Shown: positions 27,172 through 36,785, counted from the stretch's first letter. The stretch is 64,000 bases of DNA from Lacrimispora sphenoides JCM 1415 (GCF_900105615.1 NZ_LT630003.1:2356001-2420000); one strand, 5' to 3'. The notes: generated by a model not told the origin, from the sequence alone. Translations and numbers: made by a program.

Positions 27172-27789
27172 TCAAAGTCCCATAATCTTCTTCCACCCTG
27201 CGTGCTGGAAGGTCCCCAGAACCAGCGAGTAGGAAAGAGCTTTTTCCCTTGGGACATCATGGGCCACAAACTCTAAAATATGCTGGAAAAATGATCGGGA
27301 TAAGATGTGGATCAAGGTGCCGTCAATATCCATAACCTCATGCCCCGATTCCTTCATGGCATTGATAAAATCCCAGCTTGATTTCTCTTCGATTTTAACC
27401 AGCTGAGCGAAATAGCTGTCACAGCCTCCCGCGCTGTTCTTACAAAAAAACAGCTTGAATATATCAAACCGGTCATAAATATAGTTGATCATCCAGGGAA
27501 TCGTATCATCGGTAATATGATCCAGGGAAGCCGCCTGCTCTCCGGGAGACAGACCTGCAAATTCGTCATGAACCTGTCTGTACTTTTCCAGGAGCCCATC
27601 TGCCGCATCTCCGGTCAATGCATCAAAAAGCGCCTCCTTGCTTGGGAAATACCCATATATGGCTCCTGTTGTAACAGAAGCCTCCCTGGCAATCCTTCTT
27701 AGGGAAGCCCCCTCATAGCCATACTCCAAAAATTCCTTTCTGCCCGCCTCCAAAATGGCAAGATGTGTATCTTTTACCTGAACGCTCAT
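27172..27789 (-). CDS. TetR/AcrR-family regulator
   Basis: 205 aa. N-terminal HTH (residues ~10-55): LEYGYEGASLRRIAREASVTTGAIYGYFPSKEALF-type sequence. The C-terminal ligand domain is unrelated to a known sensor. It probably represses the downstream ABC exporter through the palindrome at 27106-27127 and itself through the site at 27804-27818. Confidence 0.92.
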   Translation of the reverse strand: MSVQVKDTHLAILEAGRKEFLEYGYEGASLRRIAREASVTTGAIYGYFPSKEALFDALTGDAADGLLEKYRQVHDEFAGLSPGEQAASLDHITDDTIPWMINYIYDRFDIFKLFFCKNSAGGCDSYFAQLVKIEEKSSWDFINAMKESGHEVMDIDGTLIHILSRSFFQHILEFVAHDVPREKALSYSLVLGTFQHAGWKKIMGL

Positions 27790-27803
27790 CGTTTCTCCTT
27801 TTT

Positions 27804-27818
27804 TATAACACTGTTATA
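27804..27818. promoter_or_regulatory. Inverted repeat upstream of tetR
   Basis: TATAACA and TGTTATA arms around one base, 15 nt before the start of tetR and inside its likely promoter. It may mediate autoregulation, but its sequence differs from the exporter palindrome. Confidence 0.4.
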
Positions 27819-27838
27819 TAACAATGCTATTATGAAAT

Positions 27839-27867
27839 AAAAAAAGCAGGACGTCAAGACGCCCTGC
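27839..27867 (-). terminator. Terminator of the cysteine ABC transporter operon
   Basis: Minus strand GCAGGGCGTC TT GACGTCCTGC followed by seven T. It lies about 65 nt after the stop of the binding-protein gene. Confidence 0.85.
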
Positions 27868-27932
27868 CGGTTATTTTTCTCATTAAGTTCTTATTAAACA
27901 GCTGATGATATTTTTTCTCAGTTTCTTGTGTC

Positions 27933-28802
27933 TTAAACCTGGCCGCCTTCCACAACCAGATTTTCAGGATCGATCTCATCTCCATATACAGGCTTTAGAG
28001 TCTCCTCGAAATCCTTATGGAAGAACTGCTCCTTGCCAAGAGTTTCGATCTCGCTGTTGATCCAATCCAGAAGATCCTTATTTCCTTTCTGAACGGCCGG
28101 AGCAATGGTATCCAGATTTCCAATGGACTCAATTCCTACCGTGAATCCCTTATTCTGAAGGGCCCATGCAAGAACTTCCGTATTATCGGTAGAGAAGGCA
28201 TCTCCTCTTCCGTCCAGAAGAGCGTCATAAGCTTCCTGATACTCATCAAACTTTAACAGCTTTATCTCCGGATGATTTTCGGAAAAATAAGTTTCAGCCG
28301 TAGTTCCCTTTACCACGATAAGGGTCTTATCCTTTAATTGTGCCACATCGTTAATCAGAGCTGCATCAGGAGATACGACACCAAGAGCCACCTTCATATA
28401 AGGAAGTGCGAAATCCACCTGCTCCTTTCTCTCATCAGTAACAGTGAAATTAGCCAAAATCACATCCACCTTGGCGGATTTTAAATATTCCACCCGGCTG
28501 GCAGCCTCTACATATACGAATTCAACCTTCTCCTCACTTCCAAGTAAATCTTTTGCCAGCCGCTTTGCAAGATATACATCATAGCCCTGGATCTTTCCGT
28601 TGGAATCCACATATCCAAATGGATTCTTGTCGCTGAATACGCCGATTTTAATGGTTCCGGATTCCTTGATCTCGGATAAGGTTCTTGCCTTTGCAGCTGC
28701 CCCTCCGGTGTTTCCTCCATTGTCCTTTGCCTGGCCGCAGCCTGCCAAAAGGCCTGCCGCCATGGTAATGCCTAATAATGCACCTAGTAATTTCTTCTTC
28801 AT
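27933..28802 (-). CDS. Cysteine-type amino-acid-binding lipoprotein (CjaA-like)
   Basis: 289 aa from ATG 28802 with GGAGGAAGT upstream (a frame to 28817 is less likely). Lipobox LLAGCG at ~22. The mature part closely follows the cysteine-binding CjaA of Campylobacter: IKIGVFSDKNPFGYVD, VILANFTVTDERKEQVDFA, PYMKVALGV, KGTTAETYF, GNLDTIAPAV, GKEQFFHKDFEETL. This makes cysteine or cystine the best ligand guess. It is the last gene of permease-permease-ATPase-SBP, which is preceded by a Cys-codon leader peptide; the two lines of evidence agree. Confidence 0.88.
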   Translation of the reverse strand: MKKKLLGALLGITMAAGLLAGCGQAKDNGGNTGGAAAKARTLSEIKESGTIKIGVFSDKNPFGYVDSNGKIQGYDVYLAKRLAKDLLGSEEKVEFVYVEAASRVEYLKSAKVDVILANFTVTDERKEQVDFALPYMKVALGVVSPDAALINDVAQLKDKTLIVVKGTTAETYFSENHPEIKLLKFDEYQEAYDALLDGRGDAFSTDNTEVLAWALQNKGFTVGIESIGNLDTIAPAVQKGNKDLLDWINSEIETLGKEQFFHKDFEETLKPVYGDEIDPENLVVEGGQV

Positions 28803-28829
28803 AATTACTTCCTCCATTTTATTTTTATT

Positions 28830-29582
28830 TTATAACGCTTCGTAATGAAACGTATTTAAAAACTGTTTTGCCCGCTCTGTCCGGGGTGAGGTGAAAAATT
28901 CTTCCGGCAGGCTCTCTTCCACTACTACGCCATGATCCATGAACAGGACACGGTCAGCCACCGCCTTAGCAAATTCCATTTCATGTGTGACAATGACCAT
29001 AGTCATTCCGTCCTTTGCCAGTTCTAACACCACCTGCAGCACCTCCCGTACCATCTCCGGGTCCAGGGCTGCCGTGATCTCGTCTAAGAGCAGGATCTCC
29101 GGATGCATGATAAGCGCCCGTACAATAGCCACTCTTTGCTTCTGCCCGCCGGAAAGCTGCCTGGGATAAGAATCCTTTTTATCCAGAAGCCCTACTCTGG
29201 CAAGAAGCTGTTCTGCTTCCTCCGTCACCTCTTTTTTATCCCTTTTCTGCACCTTTACAGGAGCCAGAATAATATTTCCCAGAATGGTCTTATGTGGGAA
29301 TAAATCGTAACTCTGGAATACCATGCCGATCTTCTGTCTTATTTCATAAACATCCCGTTTGCCCCTGTCAATGATCCGGTCCTTAAACTGAATGGTACCG
29401 GAATCAATAGGCTCCAGCATGTTGAGACATCGTAAAAAGGTACTTTTTCCGCAGCCGGAAGGTCCTACGACCACCACTACCTCTCCTTTTTCCAAGGTAA
29501 AAGAAATATCCTTTAAAACCGGCTGCCCGCTTTCGTAGGACTTCCTAAGATTCTCTGTCTTTAAAATCATTTCCTGACTCAT
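28830..29582 (-). CDS. Amino-acid ABC transporter ATPase (GlnQ-type)
   Basis: 250 aa. Walker [11 protein letters not shown]-loop FQSYDLFPH, signature LSGGQKQR, Walker [15 protein letters not shown]-loop THEME. Typical polar-amino-acid transporter ATPase. It lies between permease and binding-protein genes with gaps of 4 and 27 nt. Confidence 0.93.
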   Translation of the reverse strand: MSQEMILKTENLRKSYESGQPVLKDISFTLEKGEVVVVVGPSGCGKSTFLRCLNMLEPIDSGTIQFKDRIIDRGKRDVYEIRQKIGMVFQSYDLFPHKTILGNIILAPVKVQKRDKKEVTEEAEQLLARVGLLDKKDSYPRQLSGGQKQRVAIVRALIMHPEILLLDEITAALDPEMVREVLQVVLELAKDGMTMVIVTHEMEFAKAVADRVLFMDHGVVVEESLPEEFFTSPRTERAKQFLNTFHYEAL

Positions 29583-29586
29583 ATTA

Positions 29587-30264
29587 TCAATCCTTTAATT
29601 TTTTATCTAGCAGGGCAGCAGCCCTGGAAAACGGGTAACAAATCACAAAGTACAGAATGAAGATCACTCCGTATACCCAGAGGGCCGCATCAGGCACTGT
29701 GTACCTTGAGGAGTCAATGATCTGTTTTCCAACCTTAACCACTTCAATCACACCGATTAGTACAACAAGAGAAGTGGTTTTGATCATTCTCGTCAAAAGG
29801 TTCATGACCGACGGAAGCAGCCTGCGTACCGTTTGGGGAATCACAATATACCGGTACACCTGAAGCTCCGTCATTCCCAGGCCAAAACCGCTTTGATACT
29901 GATGAGACGGTATGGATTCCAGAGCGCTTCGCACCAGATCTCCCATTTCTGCCGTCCCCCAAAAAGTGAATACAATGACCGCGGCCATTTCACCGGAAAA
30001 ATTCACATTCAAATGCTTTGCAGCTCCAAAGTAAACGAGAAACAATAGAACCAGCTGAGGCATGATCCGGACTGTCTCCAGATAAATCCTTGTAAAAAAC
30101 CGGACCGGCCTTTTTTTGCTGGTCATCACCATTCCAAGGAGTATTCCAAGTCCCACGGATAAAACCATGGATAAAACTGCGATCTTAAGTGATACCAGGA
30201 GACCGCCGAACAACCGCAGAAAATTATTTCCCTCAAACAGTATTCTAATTCCCAAATTCTGCAT
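29587..30264 (-). CDS. Amino-acid ABC permease (HisM/GlnP-type)
   Basis: 225 aa, about five membrane segments. The EAA-like loop is [25 protein letters not shown]. It forms a heterodimer with the permease encoded just upstream, which it overlaps by 20 nt. Confidence 0.92.
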   Translation of the reverse strand: MQNLGIRILFEGNNFLRLFGGLLVSLKIAVLSMVLSVGLGILLGMVMTSKKRPVRFFTRIYLETVRIMPQLVLLFLVYFGAAKHLNVNFSGEMAAVIVFTFWGTAEMGDLVRSALESIPSHQYQSGFGLGMTELQVYRYIVIPQTVRRLLPSVMNLLTRMIKTTSLVVLIGVIEVVKVGKQIIDSSRYTVPDAALWVYGVIFILYFVICYPFSRAAALLDKKLKD

Positions 30265-30904
30265 AGCGGACCCTCCTTTCTATCCAGGAACAGAATAAGG
30301 ATATTGGCAGCAGGATGATTAAATATGCTGCCACCAGCATTAAGAGGGCCTCATCTGTTTTATAATAAATTCCGATCAGATCCTTAGCCACAAACATTAA
30401 GTCAGCCAGTGCAACCGCACTGAACACCGATGTTTCTTTTATAAGAAATATGATGTTGGCACAAAATACAGGGACTGAGGTGGTAACCGCCTGAGGAAGG
30501 ATGATATACCGAAAAACCTGCCCTCTTGTAAGTCCCAGGCTGAGTCCCGATTCCGACTGGATGACCGGTACCTGTTCAATTCCTGTGCGGAATGCTTCCG
30601 CCATGTAGCTTCCTCCTAAAAATGCCAGCCCTGTGACTGCACAGCTTTCAGAGCTTAAAACAACACCGATTTTAGGAAGTCCGAAGTATAAAAAAAACAG
30701 CTGGATCAAAAGAGGCGTATTTCTGGATACCTCAATATAGCCATTCACAATACTCTTTAACACCGGTATCTTAAAAATCTTAACCAGGCTGCATAAAAGA
30801 CCAATGGCTGCTGAAAGCAGGATCCCCAGAAAAGATATTCGAAGTGTCATACCTGCCGCCTCTGCATACAGCGGCATATAGGCACGAATAAACTCAAAAT
30901 CCAT
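30245..30904 (-). CDS. Amino-acid ABC permease (HisQ/GlnP-type)
   Basis: 219 aa, about five membrane segments. EAA-type loop SLGLTRGQVFRYIILPQAVTTS. First structural gene of the cysteine-type transporter, about 250 nt downstream of the leader peptide. Confidence 0.92.
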   Translation of the reverse strand: MDFEFIRAYMPLYAEAAGMTLRISFLGILLSAAIGLLCSLVKIFKIPVLKSIVNGYIEVSRNTPLLIQLFFLYFGLPKIGVVLSSESCAVTGLAFLGGSYMAEAFRTGIEQVPVIQSESGLSLGLTRGQVFRYIILPQAVTTSVPVFCANIIFLIKETSVFSAVALADLMFVAKDLIGIYYKTDEALLMLVAAYLIILLPISLFCSWIERRVRYAEFGN

Positions 30905-31078
30905 GATTATTCCTTTCTCCCTCCTTTTTACTTATGTGATCCATCCATTACCTTCCTCCCTTTTTATATTATCAAAAGCAAAAGACGCTTTCGATGATCG
31001 GATGGACGGGCTCATAGACAGCCCTTTTATCTTCACCTGCAATGCAAGTTCCGATAAGTACTATATTAATAAATGCAA

Positions 31079-31158
31079 AAGGAAGCAGGTATACGCATAT
31101 ACCTGCTTCCTTCCATTTATTATTCCTATGTCTCAGGATAAAAATTGGAAATCAGATA
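31079..31158 (-). terminator. Cysteine attenuator of the transporter operon
   Basis: A perfect 15-bp stem with a 4-nt loop (31079-31093 pairs with 31098-31112), followed on the minus strand by TTGCATTT. An alternative partner is minus-strand TATCTGATTTCC (31147-31158). It overlaps the leader stop codon and can pair with the 5' arm (AAGGAAGCAGGTATA) over about 11 bp with wobble pairs and one bulge. The geometry is the same as at 4811-4867. Confidence 0.68.
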
Positions 31159-31259
31159 CCAAAACGCACACGTAAATAAACTGTATCTCTTCTCATGAAG
31201 CATCTACAGCAGCAACAATTCATCATAAGATTCATGTTACATACGCGGTTCGTTTTCAT
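31152..31259 (-). CDS. Cysteine-rich leader peptide of the cysteine transporter operon
   Basis: 35-codon ORF, ATG 31259, AAGGAG about 13 nt upstream. Codons 15-18 are TGT TGC TGC TGT (MMNCCCCRCF); codons 7 and 20 are also Cys. It shares N-L-x-x-...-CCCC-(K/R) with the leader at 4870-4989. Its stop lies inside the antiterminator strand. The likely role is to sense charged Cys-tRNA and control read-through into the cysteine transporter genes. Confidence 0.75.
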   Translation of the reverse strand: MKTNRVCNMNLMMNCCCCRCFMRRDTVYLRVRFGI

Positions 31260-31286
31260 ATCGTTTTGATTTCTCCTTATACATAC

Positions 31287-31302
31287 TAAACATATATGTT
31301 TA
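31287..31302. promoter_or_regulatory. 16-bp perfect palindrome at the transcription start
   Basis: TAAACATATATGTTTA, directly after the -10 of the transporter promoter. It may be an operator in addition to the attenuator, or a 5' hairpin of the transcript. Confidence 0.4.
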
Positions 31303-31330
31303 ATATACTATTATCCTGCCTATTTGTCAA
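31302..31330 (-). promoter_or_regulatory. Sigma-A promoter of the cysteine transporter operon
   Basis: TTGACA (31325-31330), 17-nt spacer, TATATT (31302-31307). Same strength and spacing as the promoter of the first Cys-leader operon. Confidence 0.8.
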
Positions 31331-31351
31331 TCATTTTTTATAACCCTTCTT

Positions 31352-31781
31352 CTAAGACTGTGTTAACTGAAACTCCATAACCCCATCAATGATGTGAATG
31401 ATACTCTGGATCTTTTTTGCAGAAGCATCAATGCTCGCCATGGACTGCTGCAGCCTATGCATTTCCTCATCTTAAGATCTGGTCCAGGGCGGACTGGATC
31501 GGAACGAAATCACCCTGATACTGCACGGCACTTCTTACGGCTAAATCTTTGGCCGCCACGGCATTCAGCACATTTGAGATATCCATGTTATATGACCGCA
31601 ATCCATGGATGGTGTTCTGAAGGGCCATAATAAGCCGTGCACTTTCATCTTTTCCTCTCACCGGCTCAATATCATCATCAAGTTCTCCCCTGGCCAGCCG
31701 TCCGGTCCTTTGTGTTGCAGTCACAATCGGTTCGGTGATCTTTTTAGAGAATATGCGGGAAATCCAATGATGGAGCCACTA
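31352..31781 (-). pseudogene. Methyl-accepting chemotaxis protein remnant
   Basis: The minus strand encodes a HAMP segment (ISRIFSKKITEPIVTATQRTG, ARGELDDDIE) leading to SNVLNAVAAKDLAVR and YQGDFVPIQSALDQIL, then a stop at 31467. In another frame it continues with a coiled piece, EEMHRLQQSMASIDASAKKI, to a stop at 31352. Together these are the membrane-proximal and distal parts of a clostridial chemoreceptor, with the sensor domain, start and most of the signalling hairpin missing. It begins directly after the stop of the GGDEF/HD-GYP gene. Internal deletion and a frameshift make it non-functional. Confidence 0.75.
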
Positions 31782-34475
31782 TTAATTCTCCTTCATGATG
31801 AGTACAAACAATTCAGCAATCGTTGGATCATACTTTTGTCCGGAACCATTTATAATGGCTTGCAGCGCATTTTCTTTTCCCCCTTCCCGGTTATTTTCCC
31901 GGTTTAAGATTCTCTCATACCCTTCTGCAACAGATAAAATACGGGAAATAAGCGGGATCTCCTCGCCCTTTAAACCCTTGGGATACCCGGAACCATCCCA
32001 GCATTCATGATGTCCGTACACACCGTTGGCAAGGTCCAGAGTTTCCTGGGACAGATTCAGGATGCGGTATCCGATGGCCGGATGCTGTCTCATCATCTCA
32101 TGCTCTGCTTCCGTCAGTTGTTCATGAGTCTTTTCAAGAATCGACTCACTCAGGGTGATCTTACCGATATCGTGGAGGTATGCTCCGTCCCGCAGTTTCT
32201 TAATTTCTGTTTCAGGAAGCTCCATGGCCATGCCGATCCTTTCGCACAGCTTGCTGACTTCTTCTGAGTGTTTTTTCTCCCATGGGCTTTTCACATGAAG
32301 AGAGGTGATAATGCCGTTAATTGCATGAATTCCAAAGTTTATGGAAGAAATGCTCTTCTCCTTATACATCTCGTTCTCTGCTGTCTCCAGGATCCGTTCA
32401 ATCTTCTGCCAGTGCTTGGCCTTTGTTCCAATTCCAACCGCAACACTGCATGACACCATATTTACCTTTTCCACTGAAACCTGATCTTTTACCCTCGAAG
32501 CAATGGACTCCGCCTCTTCCCCGGACGTGCGGGGAAGCAGCATCGTAAATTCATCGCCGCCGATCCGTGCGGCAACATCCCCTTCCCGGCAGTTCTTTTT
32601 CAAGACCTGGGCGACCTTAACTATGAATTCATCTCCGGCCGTATGCCCAAAGGTATCATTGATGAGCTTTAAGCCGTTTAAATCCAGAAAAATCAGGGAA
32701 ACCGGCTGGTTCTGCTGCGTGTCTGCTTTCTTCATCTCCTGCTCAAAACGCCTCCGGTTTACCAATCCGGTCAGAGGATCATGATAGCTTAAAAAGCGGA
32801 TCTTTTCCTCCCCCTTCTTTCGCTCGGTAATATCGGCAAAGGTTATGACATACCCAACATGCTTTCCTTCCCTTAATTGGGGCAACGCGCGGTACTCCGC
32901 ATCAAAGCAGGTACCGTCGGCCCGTCTAAGCACACCGGTTCTTTCCCCTCCATTCTTTTCAGGACTAAGAAAATCCGCAAAAAACTGCATATCGCTTCCC
33001 AGCAATTCCTCGGGCTTTGAATATCCCAGAAGGCGTAGACAGCTTTTGTTACAGAATGTGAATCTTCCGTTTAAATCCGTACCTAATATAGCTTCCGCCG
33101 CGGTATCCAGTATGAGCTGAAGCTGGGACTGACTCTCCCTTAATATCTCATTTGCCTTATTTAACTCCTTGGTCCGCAATTCAACAATACATTCCAGATG
33201 CTTGACCATATCAAGCAGATTATCTGCCAGGCGGTTAAATACATTGGATATTCTTCCTATTTCATCATTCCTTACGATCCCCACTCTTTGCTCTAAATTC
33301 CCTGCAGAAATGTTCTCCGCAATGGTCAGTAAGCCATTGATAGGCTTATAAAGCCTTCGGATGATCAAGAAGAAAATACAAATGGAAAGAGCGCCGGCAA
33401 TAACAGCCAGTTCCGCCGAAACCCCGATATTCCGGTTCAGTTCTGCAGCAAAAAAACTTCCCGGAATCACAGAAATAATGACCCAGTCAAGACCTGCTTT
33501 CCGGTATTCCTTTACGTTCGAATACCAGTCCGTTTCTCCCTCCATCCATGAGAATTCAGTCTTCTGGGATTTACGATACTTCTCGTAACTGCTCTTCCAG
33601 GCCGGAAGGGAAAGGTCATCGATCGTATTTCTTTTCAGTGATCCGTCACCAGCTGCGGTATAATTATCCTCCCCCATGGAATTTGCAATTAAATACCGGG
33701 AGTCTTTCTCTATAACAGACACGTAGCCCTTGAAACTGGTTCCCTCGTTTTTCAGATAATTCCCAATATCGGAAAGAAGCATATGGGTCCCTAAAATACC
33801 CTTAAGCGTTCCTTCCTCATCATATACGGGACATGAAACAGACACTGCCAGGTCATTGACGATGAAATCTCTGTATACTTGCGAAAAAACAGGCCTCTTC
33901 TCTTTTTCAGCCGCCTGATACCATTCCTGCAGCCTGGGATCAAAGGTACCTGCGTTTCGTATCAACGCCCCCGCTGTCATATCCTCATTTATATCACAGC
34001 GCCAGCTTTCTCCGCCAGTTTCATCATTACTTTTTATGAGTTCAAGTTCCCCCTTATTATTTTTGAGGGCCCCATAATATTCTCCATCAACCGATGCATA
34101 TGTAAAACTATAAATCTCTTTTTCACAAGATTCTAAAATGCCAATAAAAAAAGAGTTACGACTCTTTTCGTTTAAAAAATCAATGGTTTTATTTTCAATC
34201 AACTTTTTCCCTAGTTCATTTGCCGTAACTGGAACCCTGAAAAATGAATTCATCTTTTCAATCACATCCTGATTCATCTTTTCAGAAATCCCGGCAGTCT
34301 CTCTGGTTATGGAAGATTGCCAATTGTTTAAAACAAGTTTTTCAATAGTCACCAGGGACAAAAGGAACAGACAGATAAATGTGACGATTGTCACATTTTG
34401 GATTGACATGCTTTTTCGTGGTCTTCGTAATCTCATCTTCCTGATCGCTTCGGTTAAACGTACCCTTTCCTGCAT
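31782..34475 (-). CDS. Cache-HAMP-PAS-GGDEF-HD-GYP cyclic-di-GMP protein
   Basis: 897 aa. TM at ~28-48, extracytoplasmic dCACHE-like sensor to ~350, second TM, HAMP (PINGLLTIAENISAGNLEQRV), coiled coil, PAS (~455-560), GGDEF (SYHDPLTGLVNRRRF; IGGDEF intact), and a C-terminal HD-GYP (HDIGK; HHECWDGSGYPKGLKGEEIP). It could make and break cyclic di-GMP in response to an external small molecule. In the late HD-GYP metal motif (usually VAD..D) it reads VAEGYE, so phosphodiesterase activity is uncertain. It adjoins a chemoreceptor remnant. Confidence 0.92.
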   Translation of the reverse strand: MQERVRLTEAIRKMRLRRPRKSMSIQNVTIVTFICLFLLSLVTIEKLVLNNWQSSITRETAGISEKMNQDVIEKMNSFFRVPVTANELGKKLIENKTIDFLNEKSRNSFFIGILESCEKEIYSFTYASVDGEYYGALKNNKGELELIKSNDETGGESWRCDINEDMTAGALIRNAGTFDPRLQEWYQAAEKEKRPVFSQVYRDFIVNDLAVSVSCPVYDEEGTLKGILGTHMLLSDIGNYLKNEGTSFKGYVSVIEKDSRYLIANSMGEDNYTAAGDGSLKRNTIDDLSLPAWKSSYEKYRKSQKTEFSWMEGETDWYSNVKEYRKAGLDWVIISVIPGSFFAAELNRNIGVSAELAVIAGALSICIFFLIIRRLYKPINGLLTIAENISAGNLEQRVGIVRNDEIGRISNVFNRLADNLLDMVKHLECIVELRTKELNKANEILRESQSQLQLILDTAAEAILGTDLNGRFTFCNKSCLRLLGYSKPEELLGSDMQFFADFLSPEKNGGERTGVLRRADGTCFDAEYRALPQLREGKHVGYVITFADITERKKGEEKIRFLSYHDPLTGLVNRRRFEQEMKKADTQQNQPVSLIFLDLNGLKLINDTFGHTAGDEFIVKVAQVLKKNCREGDVAARIGGDEFTMLLPRTSGEEAESIASRVKDQVSVEKVNMVSCSVAVGIGTKAKHWQKIERILETAENEMYKEKSISSINFGIHAINGIITSLHVKSPWEKKHSEEVSKLCERIGMAMELPETEIKKLRDGAYLHDIGKITLSESILEKTHEQLTEAEHEMMRQHPAIGYRILNLSQETLDLANGVYGHHECWDGSGYPKGLKGEEIPLISRILSVAEGYERILNRENNREGGKENALQAIINGSGQKYDPTIAELFVLIMKEN

Positions 34476-34702
34476 GGCTCATTCCTTTATTACTTGCCGG
34501 CTGGCCCCGCATAAAATAAGTATAACTATTTCTATTGTAAAGTTCAACCTGAAAATATTTGCACGAAAACTAAGCCAAAACCCTTATAATTCATTGAAAG
34601 TGATAGGAAAAGCTCGTAAAGCAAAAACATTTTTTTGTTTATTCGTTAATAAACCATCAGCTCCGTCATATGATACTGGTAGAACAATAAAGGAGATATC
34701 CT

Positions 34703-35608
34703 ATGATTACTGAACAGCAATATGTAATTCTATCACTAGAGCTAAATATGTTTTTTGGACGCATCATGAAAGAACATTCCTTATTCTTAGAGGCCGGCTT
34801 TACTCCTGCCAATCCTGACTTTTCCAAAGTTGCAGATCAATATAAGCAGCAGTTTGAGACTATTTTACATAATGCTGTAGTATTGGGGAATGGCATTATC
34901 AGCCCACTTGTAGCGTCCTCCGGTGAAATCGTCACGGATTACACCCTTGGCAGCGAACAAAAAACACAATACTTCACCGGCATAGCCATCAATCAGGAGA
35001 TCACGAGGCTGGAAGAAGCACTTTATGGTGGAGCCAATCCCTTGATTACCCCTGCATTGATACAGCAGGTAAGTCAGCTAAATGCCCTCGTCAGACCTAT
35101 GCTGGAAGGACTTATCGGTTTCAAAACAGGATTATTAAATGATGTATTGTCCTGTCGTATGTTCACGGCAAACTACCCGCTGCTTATTGATCATATCTTA
35201 CGTGAAGCCAAATTGTATCATAGCCATTTAATCGCGCTGGAAAACCGGCAGAATCCAGAGGAAAACCTAAAAGAAACCGAGCTGTTCTGGGATCAGATCA
35301 TGATGGAACATGCATTGTTTATCCGAGGTCTGCTTGATCCAACTGAATGCGACCTCATAAATACAGCAAATGATTTTGCTGGGGAATATAATAATTTAAT
35401 GCAAGCGGCAATGGCGGCTACTGATATGACCATTGACAGCGTAACGGATACAACCTTGCAAAAAACTCAAATGTACCGGGATTTCAAAGAAGCGGGTACA
35501 AAAGGAATCAATGAATGCAAAATACGCAGTATTATTTTGCCTTTGTTGGCGGATCATGTGCTGCGTGAATCAAACCATTATATCCGGTTGCTTCGACAAT
35601 TATCTTAA
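34703..35608 (+). CDS. DUF2935 family protein
   Basis: 301 aa, two similar helical halves. Repeated H/E patterns (FGRIMKEHSLFLEAGF; WDQIMMEHALFIRGLLDP; LLIDHILREAKLYH; LLADHVLRESNHYI) fit the ferritin/hemerythrin-like DUF2935 family of Firmicutes, with probable metal-binding Glu and His. Function unknown. AAGGAGATATCCT precedes the start. Followed by its own terminator. Confidence 0.85.
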   Translation: MITEQQYVILSLELNMFFGRIMKEHSLFLEAGFTPANPDFSKVADQYKQQFETILHNAVVLGNGIISPLVASSGEIVTDYTLGSEQKTQYFTGIAINQEITRLEEALYGGANPLITPALIQQVSQLNALVRPMLEGLIGFKTGLLNDVLSCRMFTANYPLLIDHILREAKLYHSHLIALENRQNPEENLKETELFWDQIMMEHALFIRGLLDPTECDLINTANDFAGEYNNLMQAAMAATDMTIDSVTDTTLQKTQMYRDFKEAGTKGINECKIRSIILPLLADHVLRESNHYIRLLRQLS

Positions 35609-35686
35609 TATTCTTTTTAAACAGGTTTTACTCTATACTTCTAGCATCGAGGGCGCGGTCAGCGGCCATTCTTGCATATTTTGCTT

Positions 35687-35711
35687 AGAGGCAGTGCTAT
35701 GCGCTGCCTCT
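35687..35711 (+). terminator. Terminator of the DUF2935 gene
   Basis: AGAGGCAG (35687-35694) pairs with CTGCCTCT (35704-35711), followed by AAATTATTAT. The T-tract is weak. Confidence 0.55.
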
Positions 35712-35804
35712 AAATTATTATCGAGTATATTCCATTAATAATTAGAATTCACCATTTTTAAAGGGGAGCCTTTCAGAATACATTCTAAAGGGAATTTGAT
35801 GGGG

Positions 35805-36152
35805 TCATTTAGGAAAACATCTAAAGGTTATAAGATTATTATCAGGATCTAAGAAGCTCATATTTTTTGCCCCCCACGGTCTTAGGGTTGGAGGAGTAAC
35901 AATTTCAATGCCAAATTTTTTTAATCTCTTAAATTCGGCATCTACATCATCTACCGTAAATGCAATACTAATGTTGTGAGCATTGGTCTTTCTCTCTACC
36001 CCATCATTGTAAACAGTCAGTGTTGTTTCCTCTGATAAGATAAATTGATGAATATTATCATTACTGCCGTTATCGATATTAAATAACATCTTATAAAAGT
36101 TTGATAATCGGATAACATCATTTGTAAATAAGCATACTTCTCCCACTTTCAT
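35805..36152 (-). CDS. VOC-family protein
   Basis: 115 aa, one VOC unit pair (VGEVCLFTNDVIRLSNFYKM; NISIAFTVDDVDAEFKRLKKFG; SFLDPDNNLITFRCF). Typical of small glyoxalase/bleomycin-resistance-like proteins; substrate unknown. It is the first of the AT-rich cassette region and lies 47 nt downstream of the RidA gene; the two may share a transcript. Confidence 0.85.
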   Translation of the reverse strand: MKVGEVCLFTNDVIRLSNFYKMLFNIDNGSNDNIHQFILSEETTLTVYNDGVERKTNAHNISIAFTVDDVDAEFKRLKKFGIEIVTPPTLRPWGAKNMSFLDPDNNLITFRCFPK

Positions 36153-36199
36153 TTATGCTCTCCCACTATATTATGTAAATGATATTTATAAGTAGAATA

Positions 36200-36598
36200 T
36201 TATTGGTGATCTGTATGACTGTAATTACTGCAATTATTTATATGTAATGGTTTATATGCAACGCCATCCATTTGACATAAACAATTTTCATTGACAAACT
36301 CAGTTGTTGTTGTCATCCTTGCGGGCGATCCATTTTTAAAATATTCTTTAAAAATATCAGCGGCTAATCGAAAATCTTTAATATCTCTGAGATAAAGATT
36401 TATCTGTACCACATCATCCAGAGTAGCATCAATAGAAGCAAGCGTATTCTCCATGCTTTCAAACGTCTTTCGCATTTGGTGGATAATATCTTCTTTATCA
36501 TGCCCGCCTCCATGGTGAGCCAGGAAAATGTAATCCCCAGCTATAACACATGACGAACAGGTATCATCCCCACAATGGGTTGGCATTCTTCTGATCAT
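36200..36598 (-). CDS. RidA/YjgF family protein
   Basis: 132 aa. The pattern 'MRKTFESMENTLASIDATLDDVVQINLYLRD' and 'SPARMTTTTEFV' match the Rid family (enamine/imine deaminases; here the catalytic Arg is in SPARMT). A His-rich tail ends it. It is preceded by promoter-type repeat 36651-36676. Confidence 0.8.
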   Translation of the reverse strand: MIRRMPTHCGDDTCSSCVIAGDYIFLAHHGGGHDKEDIIHQMRKTFESMENTLASIDATLDDVVQINLYLRDIKDFRLAADIFKEYFKNGSPARMTTTTEFVNENCLCQMDGVAYKPLHINNCSNYSHTDHQ

Positions 36599-36650
36599 TT
36601 TAAAATCTCCTTCCCCAATACAGAACTAGTGTTCTTCTATTATAACATAT

Positions 36651-36676
36651 CAGCTATCTATATTCAATTGTTAATG
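36651..36676 (-). repeat. Cassette repeat, promoter type (A1)
   Basis: Upstream of the RidA gene. On the minus strand TTGAAT-17-TATAAT, with TATAGATAGCTGATA related to the family core AATATTGATAGTTAGTA. The most diverged copy. Confidence 0.6.
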
Positions 36677-36708
36677 AGCAATCATTTTTTAATTTCAGTT
36701 TTTTTGCA

Positions 36709-36750
36709 TAAAAAAACTACTAACTAATATTTCATAGTTAATAGTTAATT
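36709..36750 (-). repeat. Cassette repeat, terminator type (B1)
   Basis: Downstream of the HD gene. Stem of ACTACTAACTA with TAGTTAATAGTTAAT, then T-run on the minus strand. Confidence 0.6.
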
Positions 36751-36785
36751 ATAAAGAAACATAAAAACTTATTTATTGCAGAAAT

